Of a stretch of DNA of 64,000 nucleotides, positions 19,080-30,842 are shown one piece after another; positions within the stretch are counted from its first letter, which is position 1; every line of letters begins with the position of its first letter. A program made the translations under genes and the position numbers. This stretch comes from Arthrobacter sp. C9C5. Lineage in GTDB: Bacteria > Actinomycetota > Actinomycetes > Actinomycetales > Micrococcaceae. The stretch is taken from the NCBI RefSeq assembly GCF_013359735.1, contig NZ_JABFMX010000001.1, positions 248,001 through 312,000 of the forward strand, given 5' to 3'. The notes below the pieces were generated by a model that ran no database searches, had not been told where the DNA came from, and was given only the letters and a program-made list of their open reading frames with translations.

Positions 19080-20452
19080 TGGCATCACAGCAACAGGACA
19101 CGGGCAGCACCGGCGCCTACCTCATCCGGGGAGCCTCGATCCTCGGCGGGCCCGCTGAAGACCTGCTGATCCGGGACGGCGTCATCGCCGCCCGCGGCCA
19201 GGACCTCGACACCGGGGACGCAACGGTAATCGAGGCCGCCGGCCTCGTCGCCCTGCCCGGCATGGTGGATATCCACACCCACCTGCGCGAACCCGGCCGC
19301 GAGGACGCCGAAACGGTCGAGACCGGCACCCGCGCGGCGGCCCTGGGCGGTTACACCGCCGTGCACGCGATGGCCAACAGCACCCCCGTGGCGGACACCG
19401 CCGGCGTCGTCGAGCAGGTCCTCACCCTGGGCCGCACGGCCGGCTGGGTGGACGTCCGCCCGGTCGGCGCCGTCACCGTGGGCCTGGCCGGCGAGCAGCT
19501 CGCCGAGCTCGGCGCCATGGCCGACTCCCGCGCCCGGGTCCGGGTCTTCTCCGACGACGGCATCTGCGTCAGCGACCCCGTGCTGATGCGCCGTGCCCTG
19601 GAATACGTCAAGGCGTTCGACGGCGTCGTCGCCCAGCACGCGCAGGAACCCCGCCTCACCGCGGGAGCGCAGATGAACGAGGGCGTCGTCTCCGCGGTCC
19701 TCGGCCTCACCGGCTGGCCCGCCGTCGCCGAGGAAAGCATCATCGCCCGCGACGTCCTGCTCGCCCAGCACGTCGGATCCCGGCTGCACGTCTGCCACGT
19801 CTCCACCGCGGGCTCGGTGGAAATCGTGCGCTGGGCCAAGTCACGCGGCATCAACGTCACCGCCGAGGTCACGCCGCACCACCTGTGGCTGACCGACGAG
19901 CTGGTCCGCAGCTACGACCCGGTCTACAAGGTCAACCCGCCGCTGCGCACCGACGAGGACGTCCAGGCCCTGCGCGCCGCGCTGGCGGACGGCACGATCG
20001 ACGTCGTCGGCACCGACCACGCCCCGCACCCGAGCGAACACAAGGAATGCGAATGGGCGCAGGCCGCGATGGGCATGACCGGGCTGGAAACCGCCCTGTC
20101 GGTGGTGCAGCACACCATGATTGAGACCGGGCTGATGACGTGGGCAGACTTCGCCCGCGTGACCTCCACCACGCCTGCCGCGATCGGCCGGCTGGAGGAC
20201 CAGGGCCGGCCGCTGGAGACCGGCGAACCCGCCAACGTCATACTCGTGGACCCGGCTGCGCGCTGGACCGTGGACCCTTCTAAGATGGCAACCATGGGCC
20301 GTAACTCTCCGTTTGCCGGCCGGGAACTCCCGGGCAAGGTGGTGGCCACCTTCTTCAAGGGTCATCCGACCGTCCTGAACGGGGAACTCAACACGCCGTA
20401 CCGGTGGCTCCCCGACAGCGCCGAGGTCCCGAACACGGCGGTCCGGCCCTGA
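19079..20452 (+). CDS. pyrC: Dihydroorotase
   Basis: A 457-residue amidohydrolase (class I type) that closes carbamoyl aspartate to dihydroorotate. The metal-binding HxH motif is DIHTHLREPG with histidines 66 and 68. QHAQEP, HVCHVSTAGSVEIV, EVTPHHLWLTD and the late DVVGTDHAPHPSEHKE carry the remaining metal ligands and catalytic aspartate. In class I enzymes a bridging lysine is often replaced; the DDGICV segment here matches the aspartate-bridged form. The ATG at 19079 overlaps the pyrB stop, and its stop overlaps the next ATG. Confidence 0.96.
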   Translation: MASQQQDTGSTGAYLIRGASILGGPAEDLLIRDGVIAARGQDLDTGDATVIEAAGLVALPGMVDIHTHLREPGREDAETVETGTRAAALGGYTAVHAMANSTPVADTAGVVEQVLTLGRTAGWVDVRPVGAVTVGLAGEQLAELGAMADSRARVRVFSDDGICVSDPVLMRRALEYVKAFDGVVAQHAQEPRLTAGAQMNEGVVSAVLGLTGWPAVAEESIIARDVLLAQHVGSRLHVCHVSTAGSVEIVRWAKSRGINVTAEVTPHHLWLTDELVRSYDPVYKVNPPLRTDEDVQALRAALADGTIDVVGTDHAPHPSEHKECEWAQAAMGMTGLETALSVVQHTMIETGLMTWADFARVTSTTPAAIGRLEDQGRPLETGEPANVILVDPAARWTVDPSKMATMGRNSPFAGRELPGKVVATFFKGHPTVLNGELNTPYRWLPDSAEVPNTAVRP

Positions 20453-20970
20453 TGGTCAAGGAACTCTCCCTGCTCTTGACGCTGGTCCTGATCGGCGTCG
20501 CGCTGGTCCTGATCTGGATCGGCTGGCGCAACCGGCTGCGACGCCAGGCCGACGTCGAGCCGCTCCCGGCCGTCCCCGCCGAACTGGGCGAGGCGCTGGC
20601 CGCCGCGGCTGGCCAGTACGTCGCCTCCACCACCGCCGGCGACTGGCTGGACCGGATCGCCGTCCACCAGCTGGGCCTGCGCACCAACGCCGAACTCAGC
20701 GTCCACCCCGAAGGCGTGCTGTTTGACCGCTCCGGCGCCGCCGCCGTCTTCATCCCGGCCGCCAGCCTCACCGGCGTCCGGCAGGAAAGCGGCATGGCCG
20801 GGAAGTTCGTCGAAAAGGACGGCCTCCTGGTGCTCAGCTGGATGCTCGGCGCCAAGGAGCTGGACACCGGCTTCCGCACCCGCCGGGCCGAGGACAAGTC
20901 CCTGCTCCTGTCCACCCTCCAAGATTTGATCTCCGCAGCCCCTCAGGCAGAAGCCGATAGTGGAAAGTAA
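20452..20970 (+). CDS. PH-like domain membrane protein of the pyr operon
   Basis: A 172-residue protein with one N-terminal membrane helix (residues 5-25, [21 protein letters not shown]), a basic stop-transfer stretch (RNRLRRQ), and a soluble domain. In that domain beta-rich pieces such as [35 protein letters not shown] and [22 protein letters not shown] resemble the actinobacterial PH-like family. A membrane protein in the same place between pyrC and carA is found in mycobacteria (the Rv1382 position). Its ATG overlaps the pyrC stop codon and it ends just before carA, so it is firmly inside the operon. Its function is unknown. A role linking pyrimidine supply to the envelope is speculation. 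Confidence 0.8.
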   Translation: MVKELSLLLTLVLIGVALVLIWIGWRNRLRRQADVEPLPAVPAELGEALAAAAGQYVASTTAGDWLDRIAVHQLGLRTNAELSVHPEGVLFDRSGAAAVFIPAASLTGVRQESGMAGKFVEKDGLLVLSWMLGAKELDTGFRTRRAEDKSLLLSTLQDLISAAPQAEADSGK

Positions 20971-20974
20971 CGAC

Positions 20975-22245
20975 GTGACGGAATCCAACGAAGTGTCAGC
21001 AACAGAAGTGGTTGAAGAAACAGTGACAGCAAACGACTCTGCACCCGCTGCAGCAGCCTCCACCCCCGCCGTGCTCGTCCTCGAGGACGGCCGGATCTTC
21101 CGCGGCCGCAGCTACGGCGCCACCGGCACCGCGCTGGGCGAGGCGGTCTTCGCGACCGGCATGACCGGCTACCAGGAAACCATCACCGACCCGTCCTACG
21201 CCCGCCAGCTGGTCGTGCAGACCGCGCCGCACATCGGCAACACCGGCGTGAACAAGGACGACGCCGAATCCCGCCGCATCTGGGTGGCCGGCTACATCGT
21301 CCGCGACGCCGCGCGCCGCGCGTCGAACTGGCGTTCGGAACGCAGCCTCGACGAGGAACTCGTCGACCAGGGCATCGTGGGAATCCAGGGCGTCGACACC
21401 CGCGCCATCACCCGGCACCTGCGCGAACACAAGACCATGCGCGCCGGGATCTTCTCCGGCGAGGCCGCCGGCGCCACGGACAAGGAGCTCGTGGACACCG
21501 TGCTGGCCAGCGCGCCGATGGAAGGCTCCCGGCTCGCCGAGGAAGTCAGCGTCGACGAGGCGTACACGGTCGAGCCCGCCGACTGGGGCTGGGAGGGCGA
21601 GCCGCGGTTCAGCATCGCCGCGATCGACCTTGGCATCAAGCGCATGACCCCGATCCGCTTCGCCGAACGCGGCGTCCGGGTCCACGTCCTGCCGGCCACC
21701 GCCACGCTCGAAGACGTCAAAGCCGTCAACCCCGACGGCGTCTTCATGTCCAACGGCCCCGGCGACCCCGCCACCGCCGACAGCCAGGTGAACCTGCTGC
21801 GCTCCGTGCTGGACGCCAAGCTGCCCTACTTCGGCATCTGCTTCGGCAACCAGATCCTGGGCCGCGCCCTCGGCTTCGGCACCTACAAGCTCCGCTACGG
21901 CCACCGCGGCATCAACCAGCCCGTCATGGACCGCCGCACCGGCAAGGTCGAAATCACCTCGCAGAACCACGGCTTCGCCGTCGACGCCCCGCTCGACGGC
22001 GCCACCCAGGCTCCGGAGGAGCGCTTCGGCCGCGTCGAGGTCAGCCACGTCAGCCTCAACGACGACGTCGTCGAGGGCCTGTACTGCCTCGACATTCCCG
22101 CCTTCTCGGTCCAGTACCACCCCGAAGCGGCCTCCGGCCCGCACGACGCCGCCTACCTGTTCGACCGCTTCATCGAGCTGATGGCGGACACCCAGAACGC
22201 TGACACCAAGACTGCCACCGACTCCAAGACTGAGGACAAGAAGTA

Positions 22246-22246
<1 letters not shown>
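20975..22246 (+). CDS. carA: Carbamoyl-phosphate synthase, small (glutaminase) chain
   Basis: A 423-residue protein that releases ammonia from glutamine and passes it to CarB. The N-terminal CPS small domain starts [48 protein letters not shown]. The class I glutamine amidotransferase domain has its nucleophile at C289 in [15 protein letters not shown], and the catalytic His/Glu pair in [17 protein letters not shown] at 20975 has GGAAAG upstream and lies 4 bases after the previous stop; GTG at 20960 is an overlapping alternative. The first 40 residues are a Thr/Ala/Val-rich extension with little conservation expected. Confidence 0.96.
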
Positions 22247-25564
<3,318 letters not shown>

Positions 25565-25572
<8 letters not shown>

Positions 25573-26446
25573 GGCTGCCACCGCTGATACGGCAGGCCGG
25601 GAGCCCTTTGGCTCCCGGCTCGGCCGGGCCATGGCGGAGCGCGGCCCGCTCTGCGTGGGCATCGACCCGCATCCGGCGCTGTTGCAGCGCTGGGGCCTGA
25701 ACGACGACGTCGCCGGGCTGGAGCGCTTCTCGCTCACCGTGCTCGAGGCCGTGGCCTCGCTCGCTGCCGCGGTAAAGCCGCAGGTGGCGCTTTATGAGCG
25801 CCACGGCTCGGCCGGCATGGCCGTGCTGGAACGAACCCTCGCGGCGTCCGCGGAGGCCGGGGTGCTCAGCATCGCAGACGCCAAGCGTGGCGACATCGGA
25901 TCCACCATGGCCGCCTACGCCGACGCCTGGCTGCGCGACGGCTCGGCCCTGGCCGCTGACTCGGTGACGTTGAGCCCCTACCTCGGCTTCGAATCGCTCC
26001 GGCCGGCGCTTGACCTCGCGGCGGAGGCCGGGCGAGGCGTCTTCGTCCTTGCCCTGACGTCCAACCCGGAGGGCGCCTCCGTGCAGCATGTCGGCGGTGC
26101 CGATTCGGTGGCACGGCGGATTGTCCGGGCCGCCGCCGCGGAGAACCAGCGCTACGGTGTTGATCATGACGCCGGGAAACTGGGCTCCGTCGGACTTGTC
26201 GTCGGCGCGACCGTCGGTTCCGCATTGACGGACCTTGACCTGGACCTGGCGGCGGTACACGGCCCGATCCTGGCGCCGGGCCTGGGCGCGCAGGGTGCCA
26301 CAGCCGCCGATCTGCGGCGCACCTTCGGCAGCGCCTACGGCCAGGTGCTTGGCACCTCAAGCCGGGACATCCTCGGCGCCGGGCCGCAGCCTGCCGGGCT
26401 GCGGGACGCTGCGCAGCGCACGCTCGACGAACTCCGCGCAGCCTAG
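25565..26446 (+). CDS. pyrF: Orotidine 5'-phosphate decarboxylase (type 2)
   Basis: A 293-residue enzyme that makes UMP from OMP. The catalytic motif is [20 protein letters not shown] with K107. The long form and the [17 protein letters not shown] opening place it in the type 2 family common in actinobacteria and mycobacteria. [12 protein letters not shown] and [23 protein letters not shown] give the phosphate-binding loops. The ATG at 25565 overlaps the end of carB by 8 bases. It ends the operon: pyrD and pyrE are not in this window. Confidence 0.95.
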
Positions 26447-26513
26447 CCCATATCGCCGCGGCCATCCGCCACGGCGGAGGCGCTTGTGGGCCGGCCCTGC
26501 GGGTTTGCTGCGT

Positions 26514-26568
26514 CGTTTGCCACAGATGGCCGCTATGGACCGGGCATGCCGGCCATCTGTGGCGAACG
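26514..26568. repeat. Large inverted repeat between pyrF and mihF
   Basis: Two 19-base arms, 26514-26532 (CGTTTGCCACAGATGGCCG) and 26550-26568 (CGGCCATCTGTGGCGAACG), match at 18 of 19 pairs around a 17-base loop. No T-run follows on either strand, so it may be a factor-independent stop for the pyr operon or a dispersed palindromic element. The surrounding non-coding stretch, 26447-26797, holds nothing else clear except the mihF promoter. Confidence 0.8.
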
Positions 26569-26662
26569 GGTGACGCCGGCTATCCCGGTGGGCCGCGCTG
26601 GTGCACGTCCGCGGTGTGGCCAGAAAGGCGTCGGCCGCAGCTGTCGCGCCGGAAGCGATCCA

Positions 26663-26692
26663 TTGCTTTCCGGCGACTCCAGACTGTAAGTT
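26663..26692 (+). promoter_or_regulatory. Candidate mihF promoter
   Basis: TTGCTT (26663-26668), an 18-base spacer and TGTAAGTT (extended -10 TAAGTT, 26687-26692) form a reasonable promoter about 100 bases before the mihF start. Confidence 0.5.
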
Positions 26693-26797
26693 CAGGACAA
26701 GTCCGCGGTACCAGCCGGGGTATGCGCGGCCCGTCTCACGGTCACGTCTGACCAGGCCGTTTGCGTGGTCTCGGCTGACAATGCAGGGAGGACCTCA

Positions 26798-27115
26798 GTG
26801 AGCTTGCGACCCCTCACGCCGCAGGAGCGTGCCGACGCCCTGCACAAGGCCGCCGCGGCCAGGCTGGCCCGGGCGGCCGCGAAGGAGCGGCTGAAGTCGG
26901 GGGAACTGTCGATCGCGGAACTGCTCAGTGCGGGGGAGACGGACGAAGCGATCGCCCGGATGCGGGTCGTGGAGCTGCTGGAAGCGCTGCCGGGAATCGG
27001 GCACGTGCGCGCCGCGGCGATCATGGACCGGATCGGCATCGCGGCCTCCCGGCGGGTGCGCGGCCTGGGAATCCACCAGCGCCGGGCGCTGGTAGATTTT
27101 ATAGACGAGAAATAG
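26798..27115 (+). CDS. mihF: Integration host factor, actinobacterial type (mIHF)
   Basis: A 105-residue nucleoid-associated protein. mIHF binds and bends DNA through an H2TH (helix-two-turn-helix) module and is essential in mycobacteria. The signature is IARMRVVELLEALPGIGHVRAAAIMDRIGIAASRRVRGLGIHQRRALVDFI, containing the GIGHVRA helix-turn element and the RRVRGLG basic patch. A helical N-terminal region PQERADALHKAAAARLARAAAKERLK precedes it. GTG at 26798 has GGGAGG 7 bases upstream. It sits directly before gmk, the conserved actinobacterial neighbourhood. Confidence 0.93.
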   Translation: MSLRPLTPQERADALHKAAAARLARAAAKERLKSGELSIAELLSAGETDEAIARMRVVELLEALPGIGHVRAAAIMDRIGIAASRRVRGLGIHQRRALVDFIDEK

Positions 27116-27154
27116 CTTGGCCCGCCGAGCTTCCACCACCGCCCAAAGGAATAC

Positions 27155-27727
27155 GTGAGCAAGAAACCCGGACTGACAGTCCTCGCCGGTCCGACGGCTG
27201 TCGGCAAAGGCACCGTGTCCACCTATATTCGGGACCACTATCCCGAAGTCTGGCTTTCGGTCTCCGCAACCACCCGCCCGCCGCGGCCCGGTGAGATCGA
27301 CGGGGTGCACTACTACTTCAAGTCCAAGGAGGAGTTTGATGCCCTCGTGGCAGCAGGAGAACTCTTGGAATGGGCTGTGGTGCATGGACAAAACACTTAC
27401 GGCACCCTCAAGAGCACAGTAGACGCGGCAATTGCTGAGGGTCGCTCGGTGCTTTTGGAAATTGACCTGCAGGGCGCACGCCAGGTGAAGAAGGCCGTTC
27501 CGGACGCGCAGTTCGTCTTCCTAGCCCCGCCAAGCTGGGAAGAATTGGTGCGCCGCCTGGTGGGCCGCGGCACCGAATCCGCCGAGGAACAGCAGCGACG
27601 GCTGGAAACCGGTAAAGTAGAACTAGCCGCTGAACCGGAGTTCGATCACACAGTCATCAATGATGACGTACGTCGGGCAGCGGATGAGCTTGTTTCACTC
27701 ATGGGGCTAACGCCGCGCCCGCACTAA
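27155..27727 (+). CDS. gmk: Guanylate kinase
   Basis: A 190-residue kinase that phosphorylates GMP to GDP. The P-loop is GPTAVGKGT at residues 12-20, preceded by LTVLA. The GMP-binding region [49 protein letters not shown] is complete, and the lid includes [25 protein letters not shown]. The first three residues of the P-loop vary slightly from the common GPSGVGKG. The GTG at 27155 follows AAAGGA. A TAGATT in the end of mihF (27093-27098) could provide a local promoter. Confidence 0.96.
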   Translation: MSKKPGLTVLAGPTAVGKGTVSTYIRDHYPEVWLSVSATTRPPRPGEIDGVHYYFKSKEEFDALVAAGELLEWAVVHGQNTYGTLKSTVDAAIAEGRSVLLEIDLQGARQVKKAVPDAQFVFLAPPSWEELVRRLVGRGTESAEEQQRRLETGKVELAAEPEFDHTVINDDVRRAADELVSLMGLTPRPH

Positions 27728-27749
27728 CCGCAGGGTCGGATTGGCCCGT

Positions 27750-27755
27750 TAGAAT
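27750..27755 (+). promoter_or_regulatory. Candidate rpoZ promoter -10
   Basis: TAGAAT ends 11 bases before the rpoZ GTG, giving a very short leader that still contains GGAGAA. This would let rpoZ be transcribed apart from gmk. Confidence 0.5.
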
Positions 27756-27766
27756 TTGGAGAATTC

Positions 27767-28030
27767 GTGTCCACGAACCTTGAAGGCATCATCAACCCGC
27801 CGATCGACGAGCTGCTGAAGGCTGCCGATTCGAAGTACGGACTGGTGATTTTCGGTGCCAAGCGCGCCCGGCAGATCAACGCCTACTACGCCCAGCTGCA
27901 CGAGGGCCTGTTCGAGTACGTCGGCCCGCTGGTCGACACCAAGCTGAACGAAAAGTCGCTGTCCATCGCCCTGCGCGAAATCAACGAAGGCAAGCTCGTT
28001 TCCACGCCGATCGAAGCCGCCGCAGAGTAA
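27767..28030 (+). CDS. rpoZ: DNA-directed RNA polymerase omega subunit
   Basis: An 87-residue subunit that helps assemble beta' into the core enzyme. [70 protein letters not shown] fits the omega fold, including the conserved ARQIN and K(P/S)L..A..EI segments. The GTG start at 27767 lies 39 bases after gmk. The gmk-rpoZ-coaBC-metK-priA order is standard in actinobacteria. Confidence 0.96.
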   Translation: MSTNLEGIINPPIDELLKAADSKYGLVIFGAKRARQINAYYAQLHEGLFEYVGPLVDTKLNEKSLSIALREINEGKLVSTPIEAAAE

Positions 28031-28056
28031 TAACTCTGCTGCCTGACGGAGGTCAC

Positions 28057-29316
28057 GTGCGCATAGTCCTCGGAGTCGGGGGAGGGATTGCCGCCTACAA
28101 GGTGGCGTCGCTCCTCCGGCTTTTTACTGAAGCCGGCCATGACGTCACCGTCATTCCCACCGAGGCCGCCACCCGGTTCGTCGGCGTGGCCACCTGGGAG
28201 GCCCTCTCCGGGCACCCGGTCAGCAACAGCGTCTTCGACGAGGTGCACACCGTCAACCATGTCCGGCTCGGCCACGAGGCGGAACTGATCGTGGTGGCAC
28301 CGGCCACGGCTGACCTGCTGGCCCGCGCCGCCACCGGCCAGGCTAATGACCTGCTGACCAACACGCTGCTGATGGCCGGCGGCCCGGTCCTGATGGCCCC
28401 GGCCATGCACACCGAAATGTGGCGGCACCCGGCAACCCAGGCCAACGTGGAAACGCTGCGCAGCCGCGGCATCACCGTGCTCGAACCCGCCACGGGCCGG
28501 CTGACCGGGGCGGATTCCGGTCCGGGCCGGCTGCCCGAACCCGAGGCAATCTTCGCTGCCGCGCTGGCCCTGGCCGGCGCTCCGGCCGTGCCTAACACGG
28601 TGCCCACCACCGCCTCCGCAGCCGGGCCCCTGGCCGGGCTCACCGTCACCGTCAGCGCCGGCGGCACCCGCGAACCGCTGGACCCGGTCCGGTTCCTGGG
28701 CAACCGTTCCTCCGGCAAGCAAGGCGTGGCGCTGGCCGTCGCCGCCCGCGAGGCCGGCGCCCGGGTCCGGCTGCTGGCGGCCCACATGGACGTCCCGGCC
28801 CCCGCCGGCGTCGAGGTGGTGCAGGTTGAGACCGCGCTGGAACTGCGCAAGGCGGCCCTGCATGCCGCCGCCGATTCCGACGTCGTCATCATGGCCGCCG
28901 CTGTGGCGGACTTCCGCCCCGCGGATGTCTCCGGAACCAAAATCAAGAAGCGCGACGACGTCGCCGATCCCGTGATTTCGCTGGTCCGCAACCCGGACAT
29001 CCTCCGGGAACTCGTCGAGGTCCGTGACGCCGCGTCCCGCAACCAGCTGATCGTGGGTTTCGCGGCCGAAACCGGCGACGCCGACGGAGACGTCCTCGAG
29101 TACGCGCAGGCCAAGCTGCGCCGCAAGGCCTGCGACCTGCTGGTGGTCAACCAGGTGGGCCAGAACCAGGTCTTTGGCCAGGACAGCAACGCCGTAGTCA
29201 TCCTTTCGCGGTCTGGCTCCGAACCCCAAGAGGCGTCGGGTTCCAAATCCGACGTCGCGGCTGCCGTCATTGACCGCATCAGCGCCGAGTTAAGCCGGGT
29301 TGTCCCGCCCGCATAA
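28057..29316 (+). CDS. coaBC: Bifunctional phosphopantothenoylcysteine decarboxylase / phosphopantothenate--cysteine ligase
   Basis: A 419-residue fusion that performs two steps of coenzyme A synthesis. The N-terminal flavoprotein decarboxylase domain (to about residue 185) shows [42 protein letters not shown] and [16 protein letters not shown]. The C-terminal ligase domain begins [32 protein letters not shown], with the CTP-binding arginine and asparagine, and includes [12 protein letters not shown] and LVVNQVG. A Pro/Ala-rich linker ([17 protein letters not shown]) joins the two. The GTG at 28057 follows a TGACGGAGGTCAC ribosome site. Confidence 0.96.
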   Translation: MRIVLGVGGGIAAYKVASLLRLFTEAGHDVTVIPTEAATRFVGVATWEALSGHPVSNSVFDEVHTVNHVRLGHEAELIVVAPATADLLARAATGQANDLLTNTLLMAGGPVLMAPAMHTEMWRHPATQANVETLRSRGITVLEPATGRLTGADSGPGRLPEPEAIFAAALALAGAPAVPNTVPTTASAAGPLAGLTVTVSAGGTREPLDPVRFLGNRSSGKQGVALAVAAREAGARVRLLAAHMDVPAPAGVEVVQVETALELRKAALHAAADSDVVIMAAAVADFRPADVSGTKIKKRDDVADPVISLVRNPDILRELVEVRDAASRNQLIVGFAAETGDADGDVLEYAQAKLRRKACDLLVVNQVGQNQVFGQDSNAVVILSRSGSEPQEASGSKSDVAAAVIDRISAELSRVVPPA

Positions 29317-29383
29317 GCGCTGGCGTAATCAAGGTCTCCTTAGCAGGGGGACACACGCCGCCGGACGTCCGTTTCCCAACCAG

Positions 29384-29389
29384 TAAGGT
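29384..29389 (+). promoter_or_regulatory. Candidate -10 box for a leaderless metK transcript
   Basis: TAAGGT fits TAnnnT and ends exactly six bases before the metK GTG at 29396. The 79-base gap has no Shine-Dalgarno sequence before the GTG and no SAM-riboswitch-like fold I can recognise. Confidence 0.5.
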
Positions 29390-29395
29390 AGTTGA

Positions 29396-30631
29396 GTGAC
29401 TTTACCGCTGCACATCCCAGACTTCCATGGGTCCACGCCCGCCTCGCTCCGGCTCTTCACGTCCGAGTCGGTGACCGAAGGACACCCCGACAAGATCTGT
29501 GACCAGATCAGCGATGCGATCCTCGACGCCCTGCTGGCCAAGGACCCGGAGTCCCGCGTCGCGGTCGAGACCCTCGCCACCACCGGCTTGGTGCACGTGG
29601 CCGGTGAAGTCACCACGGACGCCTACGTCGAGATCCCGCAGATCGTCCGCGAGACCATCCTGGGAATCGGCTACGACTCTTCCGCGAACGGCTTCGACGG
29701 CGCCCGCTGCGGCGTGTCGGTCTCCATCGGCCAGCAGTCCAACGACATCGCCGGCGGCGTGTTCAACTCCCTCGAAGCGCGCGAAGGCCGCCAGGAAGAC
29801 GATTACGACCTCCAGGGCGCCGGCGACCAGGGCATCATGTTCGGCTACGCCAGCGACGAGACCCCGTCCTACATGCCGGTCCCGATCTGGCTCGCGCACC
29901 GGCTTTCCGAGCGGCTCACCGAGGTCCGCAAGTCGGGCCAGCTGGGCTACCTGCGCCCCGACGGCAAGACCCAGGTCACCGTGGGCTACGACGGCGACCG
30001 TCCGGTCTCGGTCGAGACCGTCGTGATCTCGAGCCAGCATGCGGAAGGCGCCAGCCTGGACCAGCTCCGCGCCGACCTCGCCGAGCACGTCGTCGACCCG
30101 GTCATGGCGCTGTCCAACCTGGACATCTCCCGGGCCCGCAACATCCTTAACCCGGCCGGCGCCTTCGTGATCGGCGGTCCGGTGGGTGACGCCGGACTGA
30201 CCGGCCGCAAGATCATCGTCGACACCTACGGCGGCATGGCCCGGCACGGCGGCGGCGCGTTCTCCGGCAAGGATCCGTCCAAGGTGGACCGCTCCGCCGC
30301 CTACGCGATGCGCTGGGTTGCCAAGAACGTGGTGGCCGCCGGGCTCGCGAAGCGCGCCGAAATCCAGATCGCCTATGCGATCGGCCAGGCCCGCCCGGTT
30401 GGCACCTACGTGGAGACCTTCGGGACCGAAACCGTCGATCCGGCCCGGATCAGCGCCGCGATTGCCGAGATTTTCGACCTCCGCCCCCGCGCCATCATCG
30501 ACGCGCTCGACCTCAAGCGTCCGATCTACGCCAAGACGGCCGCGCACGGCCACTTCGGCCGCGAGGAGCCTGACTTCACCTGGGAGCGCCTGGACCGGGT
30601 CGACGAGCTGAAGGCCTTCTTCAACGCCTAA
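29396..30631 (+). CDS. metK: S-adenosylmethionine synthase
   Basis: A 411-residue enzyme that makes S-adenosylmethionine from methionine and ATP. The N-terminal [27 protein letters not shown] contains H30 and D32, which bind triphosphate and magnesium. [12 protein letters not shown], the flexible-loop region and the C-terminal [19 protein letters not shown] give a complete protein. The first 20 residues ([20 protein letters not shown]) are an extension also seen in related actinobacteria. Its own promoter abuts the start codon and a very strong terminator follows, so it is probably a single-gene unit. Confidence 0.98.
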   Translation: MTLPLHIPDFHGSTPASLRLFTSESVTEGHPDKICDQISDAILDALLAKDPESRVAVETLATTGLVHVAGEVTTDAYVEIPQIVRETILGIGYDSSANGFDGARCGVSVSIGQQSNDIAGGVFNSLEAREGRQEDDYDLQGAGDQGIMFGYASDETPSYMPVPIWLAHRLSERLTEVRKSGQLGYLRPDGKTQVTVGYDGDRPVSVETVVISSQHAEGASLDQLRADLAEHVVDPVMALSNLDISRARNILNPAGAFVIGGPVGDAGLTGRKIIVDTYGGMARHGGGAFSGKDPSKVDRSAAYAMRWVAKNVVAAGLAKRAEIQIAYAIGQARPVGTYVETFGTETVDPARISAAIAEIFDLRPRAIIDALDLKRPIYAKTAAHGHFGREEPDFTWERLDRVDELKAFFNA

Positions 30632-30654
30632 GAACCGGCCGAACCGCTGGATGT

Positions 30655-30718
30655 TGTCATAGCTCTTCAATGTCACAGCTCTTGAATGTCACAGCTCTTG
30701 AATGTCACAGCTCTGTGA
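30655..30718. repeat. Four tandem 16-bp repeats after metK
   Basis: Head-to-tail units at 30655, 30671, 30687 and 30703. The two middle copies are identical (TGTCACAGCTCTTGAA); the first has two changes and the last diverges over its final four bases. It lies between the metK stop and its terminator. Confidence 0.9.
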
Positions 30719-30721
30719 TGT

Positions 30722-30759
30722 GCTGTAGCCAGGCCGCCGAACGGCGGCCTGGCTACAGC
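30722..30759 (+). terminator. metK rho-independent terminator
   Basis: Perfect 17-bp stem: GCTGTAGCCAGGCCGCC (30722-30738), loop GAAC, GGCGGCCTGGCTACAGC (30743-30759), followed by TTTAATGTT. This is the strongest terminator hairpin in the window. Confidence 0.92.
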
Positions 30760-30842
30760 TTTAATGTTGATCCATACCCTGGTTGTCGGAGTTTCCAGGC
30801 TTTTTACTTGACCCATTCCAGCGCCGAAGGGAGGCAGGCACC

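Noticed and set aside
29317..29395. SAM riboswitch before metK
   Set aside because: The gap is only 79 bases and holds no SAM-I or SAM-II/IV-like helices; the promoter abuts the start codon.
30655..30718. CRISPR-like repeats after metK
   Set aside because: Units are head-to-tail without spacers and only 16 bases long. No cas genes anywhere in the window.
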